Shown in pieces: positions 34,673 through 41,842 of a stretch of DNA of 64,000 nt. The stretch's first letter is position 1. Every line of letters starts with the position of its first letter. Location: contig NZ_QXQA01000010.1 of NCBI RefSeq assembly GCF_003583765.1, positions 169,879 through 233,878 on the forward strand, read 5' to 3'. The DNA comes from Paenibacillus nanensis. GTDB lineage: Bacteria > Bacillota > Bacilli > Paenibacillales > Paenibacillaceae. Both the position numbers and the translations under genes were made by a program. The notes beneath the pieces were generated by a model, which had not been told where the DNA came from, ran no database searches, and was given only the letters and a program-made list of their open reading frames with translations.

Positions 34673-35620
34673 ATGACATTCCAAACAGCAGGTATTCATC
34701 ACATTACCGCATTTGTACGCAACCCGCAGCATACGACCGATTTTTACGCAGGCATCTTGGGGCTTCGCCTCGTGAAAAAAACGGTGAACTTCGACGCCCC
34801 GGAGGTGTACCATCTGTACTTCGGCGACCAAGCAGGCAGTCCGGGAACGATTATAACCTTCTTCCCTTGGCCGGAGTCTCGCAAAGGAAAGATCGGCGGC
34901 GGGCAGGTTGGCATTACCACTTATGTCGTGCCGGCGGGAGCGTTTGATTTCTGGAAGGAGCGCTTGGCAGCCTTCGGCGTAGAGGCGCAGGAGACGGAAC
35001 GGTTCGGCGAGCGGTATTTGCAGTTTGCGGATCCGGATGGTCTTCGGGCAGAAATCGTAGCCCGCGAGGAGGGCGCGAACAGCGAGTGGTCGTTCGGCGG
35101 CGTGCCGGCGGACAAAGCGATCAAAGGCTTCGGCGGAGCGGTTCTGTTCAGTATGGCGCCTGAATCGACAGGCAGGCTGCTTGAGAACGTGATGGGCTTT
35201 ACGAAAATCGGCGAGGACGTTGGATTTGTCCGTTACCAATCGTTCGGAGAGCTCGGCAACGTTGTGGACGTGAACGCGACGGCGATGGCTTCCGGCCATG
35301 GCGGCTACGGAACCGTGCATCATATCGCTTGGCGGGCGAAGGATGATGAAGAGCACGCGCAATGGAGAAAACGCGTTGCGGATAACGGCTATCAGCCAAC
35401 GCCAATTGTCGACCGCCAATATTTCAACGCCCTTTACTTCCGTGAGGAAGGCGGAATCTTGTTCGAGATCGCGACGGATCCTCCGGGATTCGCCCGGGAC
35501 GAAGAGCCGGAGCATCTGGGCGAGAAGCTGATGCTGCCGGAGTGGTACGAGAAGCATCGCGGCGAAATCGAACAGCTGCTGTTGCCGTTTGAAGTCAGAG
35601 AGCTGGAGGCGGGGAAATGA
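34673..35620 (+). CDS. mhqO: Ring-cleaving dioxygenase, glyoxalase fold (MhqO/MhqA-like)
   Basis: 315-residue vicinal-oxygen-chelate protein with two glyoxalase-type modules: AGIHHITAFVRNPQHTTDFY at the start and GYGTVHHIAWRAKDDEEH in the second half. GGILFEIATDPPGF supplies the last acidic metal ligand. Homologues MhqA, MhqE and MhqO of B. subtilis are hydroquinone-induced and thought to open or detoxify quinone-derived rings. It sits under a copy of the MhqR-type operator, and its stop overlaps the next ATG. SD AAGGAGAG. Substrate inferred. Confidence 0.87.
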   Translation: MTFQTAGIHHITAFVRNPQHTTDFYAGILGLRLVKKTVNFDAPEVYHLYFGDQAGSPGTIITFFPWPESRKGKIGGGQVGITTYVVPAGAFDFWKERLAAFGVEAQETERFGERYLQFADPDGLRAEIVAREEGANSEWSFGGVPADKAIKGFGGAVLFSMAPESTGRLLENVMGFTKIGEDVGFVRYQSFGELGNVVDVNATAMASGHGGYGTVHHIAWRAKDDEEHAQWRKRVADNGYQPTPIVDRQYFNALYFREEGGILFEIATDPPGFARDEEPEHLGEKLMLPEWYEKHRGEIEQLLLPFEVRELEAGK

Positions 35621-36234
35621 CGACGACGATGAAGCATCTTTATCATAGAGGCTCGAATCCGGACGCGCCGGTATTGCTGCTGCTGCACGGGACGGGAGGG
35701 ACGGAGCGGGATCTTCTCCCGCTCGCCCAAATGATCTCGCCTTCCTCCTCCGTCCTAAGCGTACGAGGCAACGTGCTGGAGAACGGGATGCCGAGATTTT
35801 TCCGCAGGCTGGCGGAGGGCATATTCGATATCGAGGATCTTGTTTTCCGTACGAAGGAGCTAAGCGAGTTTTTGGATAACGCGGCGGAGGAATACGGCTT
35901 CGACCGGAATAACGTCGTTGCGGTAGGCTACTCCAACGGCGCGAATATTGCGGGAAGTCTGCTGTTCCACTACAAAGACGCGCTGAAGGGCGCTATCCTT
36001 CATCATCCGATGGTGCCTCTAAGAGGGCTGGAGCTGCCGGATATGACGGGACTGCCTGTTTTTATTGGCGCTGGCGACAACGATCCGATCTGTGCGCCTG
36101 GCGAGACGCGGGAGCTGGAGCAGCTGCTGAGCGGAGCGGGGGCATTAGTCGAAACGCATTGGGAGCGATTCGGCCATCAGTTGACGGGGACGGAAGCGGC
36201 TGCGGCTGCGGAGTGGTTCAAGAAAACATTTTGA
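35617..36234 (+). CDS. mhqD: Carboxylesterase/phospholipase, MhqD-like
   Basis: 205-residue alpha/beta hydrolase. The triad is visible: nucleophile in VGYSNGAN, Asp in GAGDNDPIC and His in RFGHQLT; the oxyanion segment is LLLHGTGGTERD. B. subtilis MhqD is co-regulated by MhqR with the dioxygenase and belongs to quinone detoxification. The ATG overlaps the stop of the dioxygenase gene (ATGA), so the pair is translationally coupled. Confidence 0.87.
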   Translation: MTTTMKHLYHRGSNPDAPVLLLLHGTGGTERDLLPLAQMISPSSSVLSVRGNVLENGMPRFFRRLAEGIFDIEDLVFRTKELSEFLDNAAEEYGFDRNNVVAVGYSNGANIAGSLLFHYKDALKGAILHHPMVPLRGLELPDMTGLPVFIGAGDNDPICAPGETRELEQLLSGAGALVETHWERFGHQLTGTEAAAAAEWFKKTF

Positions 36235-36249
36235 GGGGGAGCCGGCGGT

Positions 36250-36861
36250 ATGGTCGTGATTGATCCGGATAAACAAAGCGCTCAGGATAACTATAAGCTG
36301 CTGATCGGCAGCATCATTCCAAGGCCGATTGCCTTTGTAACCACGTTGTCGGAGAGCGGCGTGCTGAACGCAGCACCCTTCAGCTTCTTCAATATCGTGA
36401 CCGCGAACCCGCCGATGATATCCGTATCCGTACAGCGAAAGAGCGGGCAGCAAAAAGATACGGCGAAGCATGCGGCAGCGCGCAGGGAATTCGTCGTGCA
36501 CATCGCGGATGAACGTTATATCGAGGCCGTCAACCAAACGGCGGCGCCGGTGCCGGAGGAGATCAGCGAGGTGGAGCTTGCGGGGCTGACGCCGGTTCCA
36601 AGCGAAAGGATTTCGATCCCCGGCGTAGCGGAGGCAAGTGTGCGTATGGAATGCGTGCTGGAGCAAAGCATTCCGTTAGGGGGAGAAGCGGGGACGCCAT
36701 CCTGCGATCTGCTAATCGGACGTGTCGTCCGATTTCATATCGATGATTCGTTATATGAGCAGGGCCGGATCAATCCGGATAAGCTTCAGCCGGTCAGCCG
36801 TCTTGCCGGCGACGATTACGCGAAGCTGGGCGAACGGTTTACGCTCGTGCGTCCGAGATAA
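36250..36861 (+). CDS. Flavin reductase family protein
   Basis: 203-residue FMN-binding split-barrel protein of the flavin reductase/DIM6-NTAB group: IGSIIPRPIAFVTTLSESGVLNAAPFSFF at the N-terminus, then PPMISVSVQRKSGQQKDTAKH. Such proteins reduce FMN with NAD(P)H or act as flavin-binding partners. It follows the esterase gene by 15 bases with its own GAGGGGGAG site and ends at a strong terminator, so it appears to be the last gene of the MhqR cluster. It is not among the classical B. subtilis mhq genes, so its presence here adds a candidate quinone- or flavin-reducing step. Confidence 0.85.
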   Translation: MVVIDPDKQSAQDNYKLLIGSIIPRPIAFVTTLSESGVLNAAPFSFFNIVTANPPMISVSVQRKSGQQKDTAKHAAARREFVVHIADERYIEAVNQTAAPVPEEISEVELAGLTPVPSERISIPGVAEASVRMECVLEQSIPLGGEAGTPSCDLLIGRVVRFHIDDSLYEQGRINPDKLQPVSRLAGDDYAKLGERFTLVRPR

Positions 36862-36865
36862 TAGA

Positions 36866-36900
36866 AGCAGCCCCAGGCATCATGCCTGGGGCTGCTGGCT
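36866..36900. terminator. Bidirectional terminator
   Basis: AGCAGCCCCAGGCA-TCA-TGCCTGGGGCTGCT, a 14-bp perfect stem between convergent genes, then GGCTTTT. Confidence 0.88.
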
Positions 36901-36911
36901 TTTCTACAGAC

Positions 36912-37820
36912 TTACCGGTGCGCTACGTACCGGTTCGCTTTGGTCAGCGCTCGAATCGCTTCCCGCTCTTCGGCGGCGAGCGGCGGCGCATCCGCGGCGG
37001 ATACGTTGTTCCGCAGCTGGTCGATGCTGCTCGCTCCCGGAATGACGACGCCCACCGCCGTATCGCTCAACGCATACCGGATGGCGGTCTGCGCAAGCGT
37101 GCGCGCGCCGCCGGTCAGCTCAAGCAGCTTGCGGCGGAGCGGCGGCAGCTCCTCGCGGCTGTAATCGAGATAGTCCTTATCGGCCTTGCTCTCGCCGCTT
37201 TCGGTCAAGATGCCGCCTGCAAGCGGTCCGCGCGCGATCAGGCTGACCTCTTGCTCGGCAAGCAGAGGCAGCGTCTCCTCCTCGGGACGTCTGTCGAGCA
37301 TGCTGTACTGGCTCATGACGCTGACGATACCGGAGCGGCTTACATATTGGCGAATGACATTCGGCCGAATGGAGGAGATGCCGTAATATCGGATCAGGCC
37401 TTCCTTCTTCAGCTCCTCGAACGCGTCGATCGTCTCGTCGATCGGATCCTCGATCGTGCCGCCGTGCAGCTGATACAGGTCGATATAGTCCGTTCCGAGC
37501 CTGCGCAGGCTCTCTTTGACTGCGGATAATATGTAAGCTTTGGAAGGATCCCACGTCCAGCCTTCCTGCCCTAGCTGGCGGCGGTTCCCGACCTTGGTCG
37601 CCACAATGACGTCGGCTCGCCGGCCTCGGATCGCCTTGCCGACCAGCTCCTCGTTGCGGCCCGCGTCGTAGAGGTCGGCGGTATCGAGAAAATTGATGCC
37701 GAGCTCTAACGCCTCATGGATGATGGAGACGGCTTTGGCCTCATCCGTTCCCAGCGACATGCAGCCGAGTCCGATCTCGCTGACGTAAAGCTCCGACTTG
37801 CCTAGACGATTTCGTTTCAT
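36912..37820 (-). CDS. Aldo/keto reductase
   Basis: 302-residue NADPH-dependent aldo/keto reductase. Visible are the N-terminal SEIGLGCMSLG, catalytic NFLDTADLYDAGRNEELVG (Asp and Tyr), the lysine in VIVATKVG and the histidine in YQLHGG. This is the usual tetrad, with normal family length. Its cofactor region, VVIPGASSIDQLRNN, is also typical. Physiological substrate is not evident. It converges on the MhqR cluster and is divergent from the FAD-dependent oxidoreductase gene. Confidence 0.9.
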   Translation of the reverse strand: MKRNRLGKSELYVSEIGLGCMSLGTDEAKAVSIIHEALELGINFLDTADLYDAGRNEELVGKAIRGRRADVIVATKVGNRRQLGQEGWTWDPSKAYILSAVKESLRRLGTDYIDLYQLHGGTIEDPIDETIDAFEELKKEGLIRYYGISSIRPNVIRQYVSRSGIVSVMSQYSMLDRRPEEETLPLLAEQEVSLIARGPLAGGILTESGESKADKDYLDYSREELPPLRRKLLELTGGARTLAQTAIRYALSDTAVGVVIPGASSIDQLRNNVSAADAPPLAAEEREAIRALTKANRYVAHR

Positions 37821-37991
37821 CTGTTCTACCTCCCTGCACCCATTTGCCCCTTTTCAACTCATCATACCATAAGGCCGGCTGCGATTTCCTGCCGGGATGG
37901 AGCGCATGATCGGATCAGCCGCTCGATATACATAAACAGATGTTATTCCCATAGCTCGAAGGAGCAAAGGATACGGAAGGTGGAAGAGAAC

Positions 37992-38897
37992 ATGCGGATG
38001 GAGTGCGCCATTATAGGGGGAGGCCCGGCGGGCTTAAGCGCGGCGCTCGTGCTCGGAAGAGCGAGAAGGAAGGTTGTGCTGTTCGATGATAAACAACCGC
38101 GGAACGCGGTGACGGCGCATACGCACGGCTTTCTAACGCGGGACGGCGTGAAGCCGGAGGAGCTGCGGCGGCTGGCTCGCCAGGACATACGGAAATATCC
38201 GTCCGTCGAATTGGAGTCAAGACGAGTAACGGGTATCATGCCGATTCGCGGCGGCTTCAGGCTGCAAGCAGACGACGGGAAGGTGTATGAGGCGCGTAAG
38301 CTGCTGCTTGCGACTGGTTTGAAGGAAAGGCTGCCTGACCTGCGGGGTCTTCAAGGCATGTATGGGAAAAGCCTTTTCAGCTGTCCGTACTGCGACGGCT
38401 GGGAGCTCAGAGACAAGCCGCTTGTCGTTATCGCCGACGGCGATCAGGCGTTCACGCTGTCAAGGCTTATCTATCAGTGGAGCAGAGATCTGGTTGTGTG
38501 CACGAATGGATCGGCAAGCCGGCTGGCTCCGGAAGAGCTTCGGCTGCTGCACCGAAAAGGGATTCCAGTCGTAAATCAACGTATTACGGAGCTCGCAGGA
38601 GAGAAGGGCCAGCTTCGGACGGTCAGGTTCGCCGATGGCTCCTCCGTTAAGCGCGCCGGCGGATTCGTGTCCCCCTATTGGCGTCACGCCACCCAGTTTG
38701 CGGAACAGCTAGGCTGCAGGCTGAGCGCCTCGGGCGGCATTGAAACCGATAGTCTAGGCCGAACGAGCGTAAGCGGCGTTTATGCGGCGGGCGACGCATC
38801 CGTCATCTCGCCGGCTCAGGCGGCTATTGCAGCGGGGGAAGGGAGCAGGGCGGCGATCGGCATCAATACCGACCTGGTTCGCGAGGATTTCGGATAA
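37992..38897 (+). CDS. Thioredoxin-reductase-like FAD/NAD(P) oxidoreductase
   Basis: 301-residue flavoprotein with FAD-binding GGGPAGLSAALVLGRARRKVVLFD, the middle CPYCDGWE, where the two Cys are spaced CxxC as in thioredoxin reductase, and GVYAAGDAS near the C-terminus. The NAD(P) domain glycine motif is degenerate (VVIADGDQAFTLS), so cofactor use may differ from true thioredoxin reductase; many relatives are orphan flavin disulfide reductases. GTG 37980 is the alternative start, but AAGGTGG spacing and family length suit ATG 37992. Confidence 0.83.
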   Translation: MRMECAIIGGGPAGLSAALVLGRARRKVVLFDDKQPRNAVTAHTHGFLTRDGVKPEELRRLARQDIRKYPSVELESRRVTGIMPIRGGFRLQADDGKVYEARKLLLATGLKERLPDLRGLQGMYGKSLFSCPYCDGWELRDKPLVVIADGDQAFTLSRLIYQWSRDLVVCTNGSASRLAPEELRLLHRKGIPVVNQRITELAGEKGQLRTVRFADGSSVKRAGGFVSPYWRHATQFAEQLGCRLSASGGIETDSLGRTSVSGVYAAGDASVISPAQAAIAAGEGSRAAIGINTDLVREDFG

Positions 38898-38910
38898 CCG
38901 TATAACAATT

Positions 38911-38990
38911 GGTAAATTTTAACCGATAAATGAAGTAGGACACTTTTTAGAACGAGTAAAAAAGCCGAAACTGCATTTGTTAAATTTACC
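38911..38990. promoter_or_regulatory. Pair of inverted AT-rich sites before the sensor kinase
   Basis: GGTAAATTTTAACC (38911-38924) recurs in opposite orientation as GTTAAATTTACC (38979-38990), 66 bases away. Each is itself nearly palindromic. They lie upstream of the sensor kinase gene and could be operator sites. No named family is recognised. Confidence 0.4.
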
Positions 38991-39077
38991 GAAATCATGC
39001 AACAAAAGCGAAGGTGCGGCGCGTTAATAGGATGGACAATTCGATTTATGCAAGCTGATTAGCACGGAGGGTTTGTT

Positions 39078-40538
39078 TTGAATTACTTTTATATTCTCAT
39101 GTTCCTGTCCATGTGGACCATGAGTGTCGTTTTTCTCGTGTATAACCGCAAGGCCAACTTCTGGATCGGCATGACGCTGCTTACCGGAGGGATGGCCAGC
39201 TTTGCGTTTTCCATCCATCTTACGATCGTCCCGCTGCTGCTTCCCCGCGGCTGGCTGTCGCCGTTCATGAGCACCGTGCTCTATGAATCGAGCGTCACGG
39301 CCATGACGATTTACTTCTATCTGTTTCCTTTTGCCGCTTGCATGGGCGCGTTGTGGCTGGGGGCGATTTTCTCCAAGAAGGCTAGGGTCATTGTCTCGGC
39401 CGTGCTCGTTCTGCCGGTTATATTGGCGGGCAGCAATGAGCTGCTTCACGGGACGTGGGGGGTCTACGAAATCGCCGGCATCCGGCTGCTTGCCGGGTTC
39501 TATTTCCTGCTGAGCTTTGTATTCTACGGAATTGCATTCAAGCGGGAGAAGGAATTTTATACGAAGAAGAGCAAAAGAAGAGTCGGCATCGTGTTTACGT
39601 TCGGCACGCTATTTGCCTTTATTACCGATTTCGTCGGCTTTCGTTCCCTAGCCATGAGCGAGTGGTCCTTTGAGCTGGAGAGTAACGGCGCCTGGCAATA
39701 CAATGTGTTCGTCATATTGGGCCTTATTGCCATTATTATTTATTACTTGCTGAAGCACGGCTTTATGGGGATCAAGCTTCGAATCGAGCGGGAGAAGATG
39801 GATATGTCCATGCGCGCGCTGACGATGGGGGTATCCATTCTGAACCATTCCATCAAGAACGAGATCCAGAAGATTAACTATTTGACGGAGAAGACGGAAG
39901 GCTACATTCATGCAGGCCAGCCGGACAAGTCTCTGCAATCGATCGAACAAATTCATTTCGTTACCGCGCATTTGCTGAATATGGTTGGGAGAATAAAGGA
40001 CAAGGCTGACGATATCGTGCTGAGGGAAAGCGAGATTCATGTCGGGAGCTTGTTCGCTGAAGTGCTGCGGCCGATGCAGCCGCTTCTGGATAGCCGTTCC
40101 GTCCGCGTGACGATTGCGGGGGAGGAGGAAGGCTGTTTAATCGGCGATGAGACTCACCTTAAGGAGACGTTGTCGAATCTTATTCAGAATGCCGTGGACG
40201 CGATGGATGCGGAAGGCGGCGAGCTGGCGGTGAAGACGTTCCGATCCAAGCGCCATTACACGATCGAGGTGACGGATAACGGAAGCGGTATTCCGAAGGA
40301 TCAACTGACCAAAGTATTCGAGCCCTTTTACACAACCAAAAAAAATGCCCACAACCACGGCCTCGGCTTGCCTTATTGCGCGTCGGTCATGAGGAGGCAC
40401 GGTGGAAAGCTGGACATAGGAGGTGCGGAATCGGGAAGAGGAACCACCGTCATGCTGCAATTCCCCGTGCAGCGGTTTGTCTTGCCGGCGCAGCCGGGCG
40501 TTTCCCCCCAATACAAGAGCACGATTAGTCGCCCTTAA
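39078..40538 (+). CDS. Sensor histidine kinase with a seven-helix sensor
   Basis: 486-residue membrane kinase. The first 230 residues hold about seven hydrophobic segments, starting YFYILMFLSMWTMSVVFLVY. Then come a dimerisation/phosphoacceptor helix with LNHSIKNEIQKI (His as acceptor) and an ATPase domain with NLIQNAVDAM (N box), DNGSGIP (G1) and GLGLPYC (G2). The TTG start is 6 bases after GGAGGG. Its 3' end overlaps by 14 bp the 3' end of the convergent response-regulator gene. That is an unusual layout for a cognate pair, since most are in an operon. Signal unknown. Confidence 0.88.
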   Translation: MNYFYILMFLSMWTMSVVFLVYNRKANFWIGMTLLTGGMASFAFSIHLTIVPLLLPRGWLSPFMSTVLYESSVTAMTIYFYLFPFAACMGALWLGAIFSKKARVIVSAVLVLPVILAGSNELLHGTWGVYEIAGIRLLAGFYFLLSFVFYGIAFKREKEFYTKKSKRRVGIVFTFGTLFAFITDFVGFRSLAMSEWSFELESNGAWQYNVFVILGLIAIIIYYLLKHGFMGIKLRIEREKMDMSMRALTMGVSILNHSIKNEIQKINYLTEKTEGYIHAGQPDKSLQSIEQIHFVTAHLLNMVGRIKDKADDIVLRESEIHVGSLFAEVLRPMQPLLDSRSVRVTIAGEEEGCLIGDETHLKETLSNLIQNAVDAMDAEGGELAVKTFRSKRHYTIEVTDNGSGIPKDQLTKVFEPFYTTKKNAHNHGLGLPYCASVMRRHGGKLDIGGAESGRGTTVMLQFPVQRFVLPAQPGVSPQYKSTISRP

Positions 40539-41112
40539 AAAAGATGAGCTTGTTCTTAATGCTTTTCAGCTGCGACTTGATCGTATTCGTCGATTTATAA
40601 AGCTTGTCGGAAATTTGCTGCTTGCTCAGCCCTTCCTTCCTCAGCTCGAACACCTCGCGCTCCATGGGGGACAGCTCCCTCAGTTGGATTTCGTTCCGCA
40701 TAATTTTGGCGGCGTCGGGATGGATCGACGACTGATCCTCGTAAGCCTCCCTGACGGCGCGGACGATATCCTTGTAGCTCAGCTTCGTGATGTAGTTCAG
40801 CGCCCCGAATTGGAACGACTTCATCACGATTTCGCTCTCGGTCAGTGAGGTCAGCATAATAACCTTGATGCCCTGCTCATACAGCTTCGAAACGATCTCC
40901 TTCGTTGCTTCCAAGCCATCCAAATTGTTGCCCGTCAAATTGATGTCCATAAGAATGACGTCCGGCATATACGCGAGCGCAGCCTCGACGGCTTCCTCCT
41001 TCGTTGAGGCGACCGCTACCACCTCGATATCCTGCTCCTCCGCCAGATCCAAGCTAATGTTGCGCTGCCAGAACGGATCGTCCTCCACTAACATGACCTT
41101 TATACGCGCCAA
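40525..41112 (-). CDS. Response regulator, NarL/LuxR-type
   Basis: 195 residues: receiver domain with the acidic VEDDPFW pair, phosphoacceptor Asp in VILMDINLTG and LTSLTESE; then a short linker and a LuxR/GerE-like HTH (LSPMEREVFELRKEGLSKQQISDKLYKSTNTIKSQL). It is the likely partner of the convergent kinase. TTG start behind GGCGGGGGGC. A -10 candidate TATACT (41150-41155, minus) and a large palindrome just upstream of it suggest a regulated promoter. Confidence 0.85.
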   Translation of the reverse strand: MARIKVMLVEDDPFWQRNISLDLAEEQDIEVVAVASTKEEAVEAALAYMPDVILMDINLTGNNLDGLEATKEIVSKLYEQGIKVIMLTSLTESEIVMKSFQFGALNYITKLSYKDIVRAVREAYEDQSSIHPDAAKIMRNEIQLRELSPMEREVFELRKEGLSKQQISDKLYKSTNTIKSQLKSIKNKLIFFKGD

Positions 41113-41162
41113 TTGTTTGCCCCCCGCCGATAAGACATAAATTAGCCATAGTATAGCAAAGG

Positions 41163-41193
41163 AATCACCCTATGTTCTAGGGTGATTTTTTTT
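41163..41193. promoter_or_regulatory. Terminator-like palindrome in a divergent promoter region
   Basis: AATCACCCTA-TGTTC-TAGGGTGATT, a perfect 10-bp inverted repeat followed by eight T on the plus side. It lies between two divergent regulators where no plus-strand gene ends. It could be an attenuator in the LuxR-type gene leader or a protein-binding site overlapping the response-regulator promoter. A second CACCC...GGGTG pair follows to 41228. Confidence 0.6.
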
Positions 41194-41292
41194 CACCCGG
41201 ATACGCGGGAAGAGGGGGTGAAAAAAATTCATCCTCCCCAATCCGCTGGCGGCAAGATAAGCTATGGTTTGTTAGCGGGGCGAATCCGGCTG

Positions 41293-41308
41293 ATCGCGGA
41301 GCCGCGAT
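41293..41308 (+). other. Hairpin in the leader of the LuxR-type gene
   Basis: ATCGCGG-AG-CCGCGAT is a perfect 16-bp palindrome 29 bases before the start codon, upstream of the AAGGAGG site. Possible leader structure or operator. Confidence 0.45.
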
Positions 41309-41336
41309 TTCCAGGCAACGAAGGAGGAGTGAAGGA

Positions 41337-41732
41337 ATGGAACGGATAGAGACGAGAGAGCAGTTTTTATATATGCTGGCAGGCCTTGAGATGCAGGAGC
41401 TGCTGAAACTGAGAATGCAGGCCATCCTTATGCTGATGAGGGATCACAACGGTCAAACCTACGGCCAAGCTGTACTGCCCCGATTCGAAACGATTCAGGA
41501 AGGAAGCCAGGGCCTCCAGCTGCAGGGAATCCGGGAGTATTCGTATGAGTCTCATGGCTTGACAGAACGGGAACGCGAAGTCGTATCCCTGGTGGTCGAA
41601 GGCCTCTCGAATGCGGATATAGCTTCACGATTATTTGTAACCGAGGCAACGGTCAAGAAGCATCTAAGAACGGTTTACAAAAAAATTAATGTTAAAAACC
41701 GCTTTCAGCTGGTGAAAGAGGTGTTAGGTTAA
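41337..41732 (+). CDS. LuxR/GerE-type transcriptional regulator
   Basis: 131 residues: an N-terminal helical part without a receiver signature (no phosphoacceptor Asp), then a clear LuxR-type HTH, LTEREREVVSLVVEGLSNADIASRLFVTEATVKKHLRTVYKKINVKNR. It is an orphan regulator and may sense a ligand or depend on a partner. AAGGAGG precedes the ATG by 9 bases. It lies between the two-component genes and the GH44 gene, which it could regulate; this is only positional. Confidence 0.82.
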   Translation: MERIETREQFLYMLAGLEMQELLKLRMQAILMLMRDHNGQTYGQAVLPRFETIQEGSQGLQLQGIREYSYESHGLTEREREVVSLVVEGLSNADIASRLFVTEATVKKHLRTVYKKINVKNRFQLVKEVLG

Positions 41733-41748
41733 CTCTTTAACACCGTCA

Positions 41749-41806
41749 TTTTGGCCGGCCTTCGTGAGAAGTCCTTACAGCCCCAGCGGACATGAAGGCG
41801 CCAAAA
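41749..41806 (+). other. Long multi-stem hairpin between LuxR-type and GH44 genes
   Basis: TTTTGGC pairs with GCCAAAA, CCTTC with GAAGG and GTCC with GGAC, giving one extended stem with small internal loops. No T-run follows, so it is not a standard terminator. Possible leader RNA structure of the GH44 gene. Confidence 0.45.
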
Positions 41807-41842
41807 GCACCTTATCATAAATGAGAAATTAGGAGATGGATG

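Noticed and set aside
41194..41336. Cyclic-di-GMP-type riboswitch before the LuxR-type gene
   Set aside because: The leader is structured, but I cannot find the GCAAACC core or the expected receptor elements.
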